Origin: Marsupella aquatica
Taxonomy: Eukaryota > Marchantiophyta
DNA: 64,000 bases
Assembly: GCA_973895155.1 (NCBI GenBank)
Contig: OZ316891.1
Location: forward strand, 992,001 to 1,056,000
Direction of reading: 5' to 3'
The notes beneath the pieces were generated by a model, which was not told the origin of the DNA, searched no databases, and saw only the letters and a list, made by a program, of their open reading frames with translations. This document shows positions 11,907 to 22,109 of the stretch, piece after piece (within the stretch, counting starts at the first letter, position 1; each line of letters starts with the position of its first letter). Position numbers and translations under genes: made by a program.

Positions 11907-14900
11907 ATGGAAGGAAGTGCAAGGACAGGGTCTGCTGAGATCGAGAACCTCATGACAACTTTGTGTAATGTGATTTGGATGACAGAAGATATTTGTGATG
12001 AACAAAAGTTTGTGAGGAGACCTTGGTACTTTCGGGATACTCGAATGATGTCCAAGGAAGCAGCTGACTGGGAGACACCCGTTCTTTGGGTTCAAGTGAA
12101 GAAAACAGAGAAGATTACACTCTCCTTTGGTCCAGTAATTGGGGTTGCCGCATGTGACTTTAAGAAGGGTCATGGGAAGGAAAAATCTGTCGCTATTGGA
12201 TTGAGCTTCCTCACAATGTGTGGAAGCAAGGGTTTTGTGGCCCTTGTCATGGACATGGATTTGTATGATCTCTCAACATTAGACAAATTTCCCGAAGACC
12301 CTATTGTGAAGGAAGTTGCAAGTACAATTGAGATGGAGATCTTCAAGCCTGAGTGGGTTGCTAATGTTGTGGATGATTCGAGTCCTTTGATGCTGCCGTT
12401 TGTCCAAAAAGAGTATAAGAGACTCGTGGGTGAAGAGTTTAAACCCACACGAAGGATCAAAGTAAGGAAGCCAACCATTAGCGGGAGTGGTGCATCTTTA
12501 GTTGCAAAAGGAGTTGATTGTGCTAGTGGGAGCGGGGGACATGGGAAAGGGAATTCCCAAGTAGAAGCTACAATGAGAGTGATTCTAGGTGAAGCACCTC
12601 AATCTGTAGAGGCAAGCCCAGGCGCTACTGCAAGTGTTGGTCGTGGTCGAGGTCGTGGTCGTGGAAGAGGTCATGGAAGGGGAGTTGTGGATGAATTGGT
12701 ACCTGTCGAGGCAGAGGTTCCATCGCCATCAACTTCACTTGCAAAGAAGAAGAGGACTGGTTGGATTGGAGGCACAGGAGTAGCTCTAGCTGCAGATTCA
12801 AGTGGTGCAATAAGCACTCCAGCTGTGTCAATGCATCAATCCAAAGAACGATTACCCCTTACCTCAGGTCCAACCTCAGCTGTCGTTAGCATTCCCCTGG
12901 TAAGTTTATTTGTCTAGAAAAAATGAATGTTGGGAGCGATACTTGTATCGCGCATTGCATTGAAATAATGAAAATTATGGTTTGCATTTTGAATTCTTCT
13001 TAAAATTCATTGCAAGCCATGTTATTTTTCAGGGAGATGAGGAAGAAGAGACGCCGTTGGCTTCATTTGAGACAGATGCCATCAAGGCTGAACTTGCAAA
13101 GCTCATGCTTGAACGCAGAGTCCAGAGGACCAGTGTGCTTCCACATGTCAATAATCTCATTTTTGAAGATGAGGGTGAGAATTCAACTTTAGTTAGACCT
13201 GTAGATCGGCTACATGTAGAGAACATCAAAATGTTGCTCATGAAAAACCCTTCCAACTTCACGGCTCCATTTGTTGTTGTAGTTGATCCAACAGATTGTC
13301 CCACAATTCATGAGTGGGACATTACTAAATCTAGGGTATGGAAGTATCGAGTAATTGGCGGTAATCATGGAGCTCGTGCAAAGGCTGAACTTTTCAAAAT
13401 GTATGGAAAGCAAGTGTACGGTGAGATTGAGGCATGGGTTTACTCTGGTCTAACGAGACATGAGATCAGGATGCTGGCTTTCCAGCATAACTACGACCAG
13501 GAGTACCGTAAAACCATGACATTGATTGGCAAAGTTCGTGCCTGTCACAATATTTTCATGGAAATGAATGTGGGGTCAACTAAAGAGGTGCGAGAAGCTT
13601 GTTGTAAGGAATGTATGCTTGATTACACTCCAGGTGTTCGTGACTCAATGGCCAAACATGACCCTACATTTCAGATTGCCTTTCGATCTGGGGAGATTTG
13701 GGAGCTCCAAGATAAATTTTTCTCTATGTGGCAAAAGTTTGAGATCCTTGGTCAAACAAAGCCAATCGTGGCCAAGCAGCCGTCAGCAACATCAAAAGGT
13801 AAATCAAAAGCTAAACCTAAACCGCTGAGTGCAAGTGAAATCAAAATGAACAAGCTCTCTGGGCATTTCAATTTGAGGGTCTTCAGAGCTCTCCAGGGGC
13901 TTTCCAATCAGGAGCATGTGAAGCGACTCCTAAACAGAGTAATTGGAAAGAAAATCACTCTAGAACAAATGTTCAAAGAAGGTGAGACACTTAAGAAGTT
14001 GGCAAAGGTAAAGAAATTGTTCCTGCAGATTTCTGGTCAAAAAGATTGGGCAACATGCCGGGAAATGTTTCCCCAGGAAACTGATGTGAAAGTCCTTTCA
14101 ACTTGGTGCGAAAAGCTCATAGAAGCAGTAAGCACAATGTCCTTATGGCCTTTTGTTTTCAGTTATATATATTCAAAGCAAACATTTGAGATATTGAATG
14201 CAGGTAGTGTTACTTGTATCACTGGTGGCATTCAAAATTTGTGTTTGGAAATCTTACAAAGAGTTTTGTTTAATGTGCAGTTCAAAATCAGTTCAAAGAG
14301 GAAGAAAAAAGTCATTTCTGGAAATGAATTTGATGAGGGCGTGGAGGTCGAGATTCCTTCATGCGACATCCCCTACGTCTTCAAGAACTATGTTCTTGAA
14401 GCAATTGAAAAACACAATCGGAGACTGAATATCTCATCAATTGCTACAGCTTCATCTCAACATCAATGGAAGAATGCAAATGGAGACGCATTCTCATATT
14501 CTATTCATGTTGGAGATATTCGGAAACTAGAAACCTTTCTAGAGCCAAAACATTTCACTTTGGCAATTGCAGACATCCCGTACGGTTTCAATGCCCCTGG
14601 TTCTCAGTTTGACGAGGAACCTTTCACTGAACAGGATGTAAATGAGATGGTTACTAATTTTGCTAAAATCACCACCTCTCCATTGTGGAGGTTTGTTGTG
14701 ATCCATTCCTTGCAGCAGACAAATAGCGTTATGAGCGCACTTGAGAAGGTTTGCAATTGCGGAGTTGAGGCCGGTATATATGAGAAGACAAACATCCATG
14801 AGCACCCTTCTGGGCCAAGGCTAGCTTGGGCCTTTGAGAACTGGTCAATTGGTTATTACAGTGAGGATGGAGTCCGAAAGAAGGAGATGTACAATTTTGC

Positions 14901-15261
14901 TCCTGATGAGTCCAGGGTGAACATTGTGAAAGTTCCCTGTGTTACTACAAAGTCTATGAGTCCATTAGGGTTTATTGTAAACCCTTACCAAAAACCAATT
15001 GCATTGGGTGATTGGTTTGTTAATCATTTCAGTGAGAAAGGGGACTGGGTGGCAGACCTTTGTTGTGGAACCGGGTCAACATTGGTGGTTGCACTTCTCA
15101 ACTCTCGGAATGGGTGTGCTGTTGACAAAGGTGAGACTCAGGTAGAATTTTTGAGGAGTCGGATTATGACATTGGAATCTGTTTGGACTCTATACGATGA
15201 AGCACAAGTGTCCGGTGAAGGTGGCCAGGGACAAGAAGTTCAGCCTCCGGTTGGTGGGTAG
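11907..15261 (+). CDS. RG-rich / ParB-like / DNA N4/N6-methyltransferase protein
   Basis: Predicted to methylate an exocyclic amino group of adenine or cytosine in DNA. Exons 11907-12899, 13033-14127 and 14281-15261 (introns GT-AG, both phase 0) give 1022 aa. ATG 11907 was chosen for its AACAATGG context; an in-frame ATG at 11886 is possible. Residues 1-240 are unrecognised; 245-259 is an RG-rich tract; about 385-500 is ParB-like, with IGGNHGARA (439-447) matching the ParB arginine box. The C-terminal methylase has motif IV as DIPY (794-797), QKPIALGDWF (933-942) and motif I DLCCGTGST (955-963), the permuted order of the PF01555 family. DIPY replaces DPPY; Asp would favour N6-adenine. Intron 1 holds a perfect palindrome and intron 2 a variant. 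It converges on the transposase gene. Methylase assignment is strong; target is unknown. Confidence 0.85.
12938..12949. repeat. Palindrome site 7, in methyltransferase intron 1
   Basis: GATACTTGTATC flanked by GC on both sides (GCGATACTTGTATCGC), inside the intron at 12900-13032. Confidence 0.85.
14209..14220. repeat. Palindrome site 8, in methyltransferase intron 2 (GTTACTTGTATC)
   Basis: One mismatch in the left arm. It lies in the in-frame 153-bp intron at 14128-14280. Confidence 0.6.
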
Positions 15262-15496
15262 TTGGGAGTCATTGGTACTAGCATTTATGTGGATACTGAT
15301 GACTAGGAGGAGCCTGAAGAAAATGAGCCAAACATTGAAGAAAAGCTACCTAGAACACCGGACGACGGGGAACTCAATGATATGTTGTTAGATTAGATGT
15401 GTGCAATAAAACTATTGAGGATTTATCAAGGCTTTCTATTAATGATTGAGAACCTTGATAAACATATCTCTATTTGAGGTTTGAAATGCAATTGGC

Positions 15497-15508
15497 GATA
15501 CATGTATC
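15497..15508. repeat. Palindrome site 9, between the convergent genes (GATACATGTATC)
   Basis: Perfect core in the 300-bp interval between the two stop codons (15261 and 15562). With its AT spacer this copy is a fully symmetric palindrome. Confidence 0.85.
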
Positions 15509-15561
15509 GGATGTAGCATTCCCAACAACATTCCTACCTATCTGCACTTTTCCTACTCTAA

Positions 15562-18500
15562 CTAGTCACAGTCATCTGCATCAATGATTTCCGTGTCAAG
15601 CATTGCTGCTTGGATGATTCGCTTTGTTTGTACTGGAAGCGTGTTGTTTGAGAGCAGTGCAAAATTATATGCATAAATTGCAGTTTCTGAGAGGCACAAT
15701 GTGTCCTCAAGTAACTTGTTAGAGGATGCAACTTTTTCAGGGTAATATTGACCTTCCATAGCAGACCCTTCTCGAGAATCCATTGTATACCATACAATTT
15801 TGATGTTCTCTGGAACATCTTGTACTTTGGATAGAATATCTATGACTTTTGCCATCCAAAATGGTCTGCTGTTTGGATCCCTATATGCAGCCACGCAAAT
15901 CATTGCATATTTAGTGTTCACTTCAAGATCTTTGAAGTCTCCCTCGACTGCTTTCTTCTTCCTTGTTCCAGAGTACATGACTGTTGTTGCACCTGCAATT
16001 TTATCTAGCAAGGCTGGCTCTATTTGTGGGGGAAGTGCATTTCTTGGAGTCTCTACTCCAATATTTGATTTTGGCCACGTCCAATCAAAAACCCATTGTC
16101 CTGCCTTCAAGTGGTGTTTAATCACTTCTTTCTGGTTGTCAAAGAAACGGAGCCACCAAAGTTTATCCTCATCATCAAAGTAATTGAATCCATCTTCAAT
16201 TGATTTGCGATATTTCTCCAGGACTGCAACATGGTTGCAGAGAAGATGCTCGTCTCCATTGCCTCCGTCATCATGTTCATCATTCTCCACTGTTGCTCCG
16301 GTTGTAGATTTCAATGCCATTTGTGCAGCAACCCACATGGTAGATGTGGGGATGTATCTAAGGAACTCCACTGCTTCTCCCCAACTTTGAGTGCTAGAAA
16401 GATGCTTTGCGTGAAACAAAGTTGAAGTTCCTCCATTCTCTCCTACAACCCTCTTCATCCTAAATTGCTTTTGACCACTAATACAATGTAGAGGACACAA
16501 AACATGCCCAATACCTCCCATGTCATTGGGTTGGTCTTTATCCGACACAAACTTCTTGAAATCAGCAACCTCTTCAACAAAGATTATCTCAGCCTTTGGA
16601 TTGTACGAATCCTTGAGAATGTCTGCAAGACTATCCACCCGAAAAGCTTTTTGCTTATTTAATTTTGAGGAGAACTTGCTGAACATTTGGTCAATCTGAT
16701 CATGGGTATGTCCAACCAAAAGAAAACCAACTTTGATCTTTTGGAAAACCCTCATCTCAACAAGCATATTCAAATATGCCATGAGAAATTTATTTTTATT
16801 TTCTCGAGGGGTATTATCAAGTTGTAGATACAACACTAGAGGGAGTGGACCTTTCCAACTATTTAAAATATGTTGGATCACATGCACTGTCAAGTTGGTG
16901 TCATTGTGAATGTTTGGATAATTCAAAAACACTTTTGATGTCAAATGTCCATTGAACACCAAACAACCCACCACATGTACCGGAATAAAGTACTTCTCGT
17001 CCATGTTTTTGGGGCACCTAGTGAAATGTGGCAACTCAGTCTTTTTTTGATCCATACCATCAATGCAGATCCTCAAATATTTTTCTGGACTCTTATAGCA
17101 CTTGCTTCGGTGCTTTGCTAATTTCTCCCTCTCAACTCCTTGTGCTTTCCGATGTTGGTTCAAAAGTGTTGAATATTTTCCTGTCAAATGAACATCAATG
17201 TTTTTGTCAATAATAACCGCATCACCAAACCAAACAAGTAAATAATGTAGTACTTAACATCAATCCTTTACTTATTTAAAGGTAGACACAACTTACGTTT
17301 TTCTGCTTCAAGTACTGCTTTGTCGCGAAGTGCTTTGAACTCTGTGCAAGGACCGCATGTGGAGAAGCGACTCTTTTTTGGAATACGCACCCTGGGGAAC
17401 TCTTTGTTCCAGATGCGAACAAACCAAGAATATGTGATCTCGGTTTCCTTCCGCACCATAGTATCAGTCTTGAAAGCATCAAATACTTCAGCTTTCGTCC
17501 AATTGTCTGGTAAGTGGAAGATGTCCTTGTTTGGAAGACTTTCAACATTTGACATGAAAAACTCATTCAACCATTGAACTAGTGAAAGATGAGTAACCGA
17601 TTTTTCCTTGCAAAATGTGTCATTTTGAATACGAGAAAACGTATTCCTTGAGATTCTCTGCAGCCGATTATTTCCAACGGAAAATAATTTCTTGAAACCT
17701 TCTCGAAAAAAAGATCTCCCGTCAACAATGTAACCGGTTGGACCACCGTGCCCACTTTTCAAACAGCCCCTTAGAAGTATGTTCTTCTCGGTCGATGATA
17801 AGCCATAATAGAAGGTCCGGTGTTTTGTCACTAAATCTAGACCAAAATATCTCAAACACAAATTATCACAACATGGGTACTTAAAAACTTCTTTCATTTT
17901 TTTTGTCTTTAAATTTTGATTTGTAACATTATCTTTCCTCACAAGCTTGTCTCTCACTTTCTTGCTAAGCTCCTTTTGTTTCTCCATACTGTGAAATCCA
18001 TGGAGTGAATTTTCACTCTCTTGTCTCTCTGCAACTTCCAGAATAGAGCCATTAGTATCTTTTGAGCTACTATCATCTGAAGATAGAGTGGGATTTCTCG
18101 GATCACTAAAGAGATGACTATAGCTACTCTCGCCCTCATTTGTTTCCAAACATTCTGATACAACTTGTGCAATGGCTTGCAACTGTCTATTTTCCTCAAC
18201 ATCTTCCTCCTCACTTGACTCATCAGAAAACACTATTGGACTTCTTGGTTCTCTGTACATAATTTGGACTCCGCTAAAACTAGTGAGGCCTCGTCTAGCA
18301 ACTTGAAGACGTCTAATTGGCTGTCTAGAAACACTCCTAGTTGCAGAAGTGGGTCTAGCGGTCATCAATGGTGTGTCTTGATTGTTCCCCAAACTTGTAT
18401 TGTGTACACGAGCGGCTGCCATTGGTCCATTGATTGGAGAAGCATCGAATAATCGTTGTACACATCTCCCCACTGCAATTTGAGATTGCGTAGATTCTGG

Positions 18501-19103
18501 ACTTTGTAGTCCGTTGTCTTTGCTGTTGCTGGGAACCAGTTCTCTTTGACGCAATGCAGACGGCGATCCACGTATCGTTGTGTGTATTGTACCTTGCGTT
18601 CTCACGTCTGTCCCAAGAAATATCCTTCGCTGCACCTGTGGCAAAACTGATTCCCTCAAAGGCAATGCAAATGGCGATACACGTATCGCTGTTTGCATTC
18701 GACCTTCTCTTCTCTCCTCTGGCACCTGTTGGAAACTTGAAGCGTCAATTGGAGATCCCAATCTCGTTGCCAATACGCGTATCGTCTTCTTGATTCCTTC
18801 ACCATACCCAGGGATAGACGGTCTAAATCGACGTCTAAAACCTAAACCTTGGATAGAAAGCTTTTGCATCCGAGGGGAGGGAATGTTTAGGAGCCGACGT
18901 TTATCAGGTTTACTAGGTGACACATAGTAAGCCCCAGGTTCTGGTTCAGAACTTCCATCAGAATCAGAGTCCGATATTTTGGGTACACTCTGTTGAGAAA
19001 CTGGGAGTAATTTGCGAATATGATTTGGCAAACATCGACGACCATGAGGACCACCATTGGGGGAGGACTCAACTGAACTGGAGGGCGACCACTCTTTAGA
19101 CAT
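15562..19103 (-). CDS. DUF7869-type RNase-H-like (DDE-like) putative transposase
   Basis: Two exons, 19103-17297 and 17180-15562 (GTAAGT...CAG intron, phase 1), give 1141 aa. The C-terminal half matches the DUF7869 pattern: CIDGMDQKKT (Asp642), YLQLDN...ENKN (Asp723) and GHTHDQIDQ (758-766). These look like the three acidic stations of an RNase-H fold, so a DDE-like transposase is the likely role (inference). Cys clusters at 411-416 (CCDNLC) and 583-586 (CGPC) may bind zinc. Residues 1-400 are basic and serine-rich and contain a repeated module (TRLGSP at 113, IRVSP at 140, IRGSP at 177) produced by three translated copies of the GATAC palindrome. Start at 19103 was preferred because the ATG at 19202 is only about 32 bp below the TATA box. 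No stop or frameshift is seen. Confidence 0.8.
18565..18576. repeat. Palindrome site 10, in transposase coding sequence (GATCCACGTATC)
   Basis: One mismatch. It is translated as part of the IRGSP module. Confidence 0.65.
18676..18687. repeat. Palindrome site 11, in transposase coding sequence (GATACACGTATC)
   Basis: Perfect arms with spacer AC. Translated as part of the IRVSP module; about 110 bp from site 10. Confidence 0.85.
18772..18783. repeat. Palindrome site 12, in transposase coding sequence (AATACGCGTATC)
   Basis: One mismatch in the left arm. It lies in the TIRVLATRLGSP stretch, about 96 bp from site 11. Confidence 0.65.
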
Positions 19104-19233
19104 GGCTAACGTATAACTAACTCTATACTGGTGGGCATTCCTGTCACAAAATGCTCTTATATGCTCAAAAAACTCAAATAGACGCATAACTTTGTGAAAC
19201 AAAATGGTGCAAAAAACTTAGTCGGCGTTGATG

Positions 19234-19285
19234 TATTTATAGTTTTTGGTGACCCTGAGCCACGTGGCTACTTCTGATTGGTCAG
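19234..19285 (-). promoter_or_regulatory. Promoter of the putative transposase gene: TATA, G-box, CCAAT
   Basis: On the minus strand, CTGACCAATCAG (about 19274-19285) is followed by a CACGTG G-box (19261-19266, inside GCCACGTGGC) and a TATAAATA box (19234-19241). The expected transcription start is near 19205. Order and spacing are those of a plant promoter. Confidence 0.6.
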
Positions 19286-19461
19286 CCGCTACACGACAAA
19301 ATAGATTGGGTGATTAAAAAAGGTTCAAATTAGTGTTTTAACGACAAAATTAATGTACATGTTAAGTGTTTCCTCCGGGGTGGATGCAATTTTTATTCTA
19401 TTTGGGATATTGTACTGTGGGTTGCTTTAATCAACCATTGAGACAATTTGGTTCTAGATGC

Positions 19462-19473
19462 GATACAAGTATC
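19462..19473. repeat. Palindrome site 13 (GATACAAGTATC)
   Basis: Perfect core flanked by GC (GCGATACAAGTATCGC), with an outer ATGC and GCAT. It is the AA-spacer form, the complement of the TT sites, about 220 bp upstream of the transposase TATA box. Confidence 0.85.
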
Positions 19474-19777
19474 GCTTTTTGCATTTTGGGGTGATTTTTT
19501 CAAATTGGTCCTGTAAAAGGTGCACATATTGTGCTTTGGAGTTATGTACCATAGTTTTGCTGATTCACAATCACTTTTCACGATGGTTAGGCGGAATGGT
19601 TACCATGATTTTGTCACTTAGTTTACTTTCTGGTTAAAAGTAGATCAACTGCGTTGAACTGTGTAGTAAATTTTGGGCAACTATGATGTAACTTTTCAAA
19701 TTGTTGATAGTAAATTTTTTGAAAGGAGAGGTTGAGCTACTTTTGGAGTATATTCTCAAATGATGAATGTGGTTTGC

Positions 19778-19789
19778 GATACGAGTATC
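19778..19789. repeat. Palindrome site 14 (GATACGAGTATC)
   Basis: Perfect core flanked by GC on both sides. It is the outermost site on the right, about 890 bp inside the inverted arm. Confidence 0.85.
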
Positions 19790-20674
19790 GCTAGTTGCTT
19801 TCCTTTATGTGTTTGGGTTTGGAAGCAAAACTATTATGTGTACAAGTTGACGGAAAATAAGGATTTTCCATGTTGGAAACAAAGTTGAACGTTGTCAACA
19901 ACAAACAGTACATTTTGGAAGTTTAAATATATATAATGAGGTAGTCTGTGGGCATTGCTCACCCCTTCAATGAAATCCCATCTACGATACAAAAATGTAA
20001 CTACTGGGATATTGCGGAATTTTGGATGGCTATTTGTGTCATTTCAACAAAATTGGCGAGAATGAAAAACACCCTTCTCTATGTGCGGAAATACTTCTCA
20101 ATTGGTCCGAAATCATGTTACAACTAAATATAGAGAAGAAAAAGAAGAAAAAGAAGAAGAAAATTAACACATTTTCCTTCCTTCTAGAGTCTCACAGGCT
20201 CTGTAAAAATCCAAAATTTCTCATGCCCCAAAAGATTCTCCCATCATTCGTGTGTACTTTTATATTTAAGATGATATCACATAAGTATCTTCTAATATAC
20301 GATGTCAGATCAGTATCGTCTACTATACTTTGTATTTTAGTATTAAAATGAGCATATCATTTGACATACCTGGTCAATCAATCCAAGGGTACAAAACAAT
20401 CTTTGAAAAAATCTGACGGCTCAGGTTTGTTCCCTCCATTTCTGAATTTGTAAGCGGACGAAAGAGCTTTTTGGCGGCATTGCATATTATAGAAGTAGAT
20501 AAGCATTGGAAAGGTTTTAACTAATGAAGGTACACACATGGGAAGGAGAAACTTTGGGGTTGACAAACTTTTTGGATTTTTTCATAGAGTATAATCATGA
20601 AACTTTAAAAAGAAGCAAAATGGATTAATTTTTCTTTTAACCCCGTTTTTTTTCTTCTCTTTATTTAATTTTGC

Positions 20675-20890
20675 ATTTTTTTAGTATATTTAATGGTGCC
20701 AAAGGTAAGAAAGAGGGGGAGGAATGGAGTGGCGAGGGAGTGAAGAAATAGGAATTAAAGGGGAAGAGAAAAATTAAAATGCTCCCCACCCAATACCATT
20801 GTGCGACCACACCTTGACCCTGTAAAGCCATCACCTCTCTTGCACTCCCTCTCACCCTCCCACATGCTTGCTCTCCTCAACAACATAGCT
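20675..20890 (-). repeat. Conserved inverted-arm block, right copy
   Basis: The reverse complement matches 9494-9690. It shares TTGTTG-GGAGAGCAAG, ATGTGGGAGGGTGAGAG, GTGCAAGAGAG, ATTGGG-GGGG and GGCACCATTAAATA. Inner similarity ends a few bases past the last motif on both sides, which fixes the inner limit of the arm. Confidence 0.8.
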
Positions 20891-20999
20891 ATCACAACAA
20901 TGACAACATGGTCGCAATAACATTTGAGATGTTTAAACAATTTTTTTGCCCTACTTGCATTTCTTTGCATTGTTTACATTTTTTTGGCGGATGACATTT

Positions 21000-21597
21000 C
21001 TTTGTCTTGCCTCAACATTTTTGCCTCACAACAACATCTTTGCCACACTTTAACATCAGTCTAAACTTGCCTCAACATCTTTGCCTCACCTCAACAATTT
21101 TGCCTCACCTCAACAATATTTCCTTGCCTTGACATGGCTGCAATGACATATCACATGCCTGAATGAATGTATACCTTGCAAAGCCTATATTTTCTTGCTT
21201 CACCTTGACTTCTTTGTCTTGCTTCAACATCTTTTTGCATCTTGACATCTTTTCTTGCTTCAACATTGTTTTTTAACTCAATGTCTTTGCCCTCCTTTGA
21301 CATCTCTTTTTGGCCTTTTAACATTTTTCCTGCCTGAACATCTTTTTCCCTGTCTTTTCTCACCTCAATCAATATATTTGTCTTGCCTTGACATCTTTTT
21401 CTTTCATCAACATCTTTTCCTCACCTCAAAATCTTTTTCTCTCCTCAACATCTTTGTCTTAACTTGACATCTTTTTCTCACCTCAACATCTTTTTCTCTC
21501 CTCGACATCTTTTTCTCACCTCGACATCTTTTTCTCACCTCGATATCTTTTTCTCACCTTAACATCTTCTTCTCACCTCGACATCTTCTATGCAACT
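21000..21597 (-). repeat. Right 19-bp tandem array (terminal arm of the large element)
   Basis: Roughly 25-30 imperfect units, most regular at 21410-21590, where CTCACCTCGACATCTTTTT repeats with a 19-bp period. Units decay toward the inside (21000-21200). Reverse-complemented, the unit equals the left array unit at 8731-8812. Confidence 0.8.
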
Positions 21598-21625
21598 GAC
21601 GGGCATTGAGCTAGTCTTACTATAA

Positions 21626-21880
21626 TAGTGCATTTTGAAGCCTACTATTAAGGCCAGGCCTTAGGTCTAAGTGCAGCCTAGCCCGTAACTCCCAATATAA
21701 ACAAAGCTTTGTAACTCCCAACATAGACAAAATTGATAATGAGATTCAATATGGTCAAATTTTAGTGGAAGACTTACAAAAGAGACATTGACTCTAATTA
21801 AAGATAAAAACTGAAAGTAAGGTGAACCAAAAAAGAGTGGGGCAAAGACCAACCAGATAACATAATTTTTTTTGTTTGTG
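21626..21880 (+). repeat. Dispersed repeat copy next to the large element
   Basis: Diverged similarity to 62637-62875, beginning TCTTACTATAA and including TAACTCCCAATA-type phrases, GATAATGAG and a run of short GACTCTAA/AAAGA words. Similarity starts sharply near 21626, which gives an outer limit for the right end of the adjacent mobile element. Confidence 0.45.
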
Positions 21881-21901
21881 CAATAATCGTTTTAGTGTCT
21901 G

Positions 21902-22109
21902 TTAGTTAAAAAAGGAATGGGTCATGGGGCTAGTGGGAACAATCCGCAACATCTATTAGCAATACGTAATTCCTGTCAGGAGAAGAGGTTACTGGTGTGT
22001 AACCATTAGTTAAAAAAGGAATGGGTCATGGGCCTAGTGGGAACAATCCGCAACATCGATTAGCAATACATAATTCTTGTCAGGAGAAGAGGTTACTGGT
22101 GTGTAACCA
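21902..22109 (+). repeat. 104-bp tandem duplication
   Basis: Two copies, 21902-22005 and 22006-22109, starting TTAGTTAAAAAAGGAATGGG and differing at only about four positions. Recent local duplication with no coding content. Confidence 0.9.

Larger units (their letters stand above)
19286..20674. other. Right internal non-coding region
   Basis: No gene seen. It contains palindrome sites 13 and 14 and a short purine microsatellite of AAG/AAAG units at about 20131-20162. The region is AT-rich and mirrors the left internal region in content but not in sequence. Confidence 0.45.
8731..21597. mobile_element. Large DNA transposon with ParB-methyltransferase and DUF7869 genes
   Basis: Two inverted arms bound a 12.9-kb unit. 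The left arm is a 19-bp tandem array (8731-8812) plus a conserved block (9494-9690). The right arm is the same block in reverse complement (20675-20890) plus a longer reversed 19-bp array (about 21000-21597). Inside are two convergent spliced genes: a methyltransferase at 11907-15261 (+) and a putative transposase at 15562-19103 (-). About 14 copies of the palindrome GATAC-N2-GTATC are spread between 9827 and 19789. No polymerase B, Rep/helicase, reverse transcriptase or capsid-like gene was seen, which argues against Polinton, Helitron and retroelements. The right boundary is between 21597 and about 21626, where sequence shared with 62.6 kb begins. The true left end may lie beyond the nested CACTA insertion. 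The class of the element is inference. Confidence 0.7.

Noticed and set aside
11907-15261. Bacterial restriction-modification gene or contamination
   Set aside because: Two GT-AG introns, plant-like base composition and setting inside a repeat-bounded eukaryotic element argue against it.
21000-21597. Regular short repeats resembling a CRISPR array
   Set aside because: The 19-bp units are directly adjacent with no unique spacers, the host is a plant, and a reversed copy flanks the other end of the element.
8731-21597. Polinton/Maverick or Helitron
   Set aside because: No protein-primed polymerase, retroviral-type integrase, packaging ATPase or capsid-like gene, and no Rep/helicase; the arms are inverted repeats.
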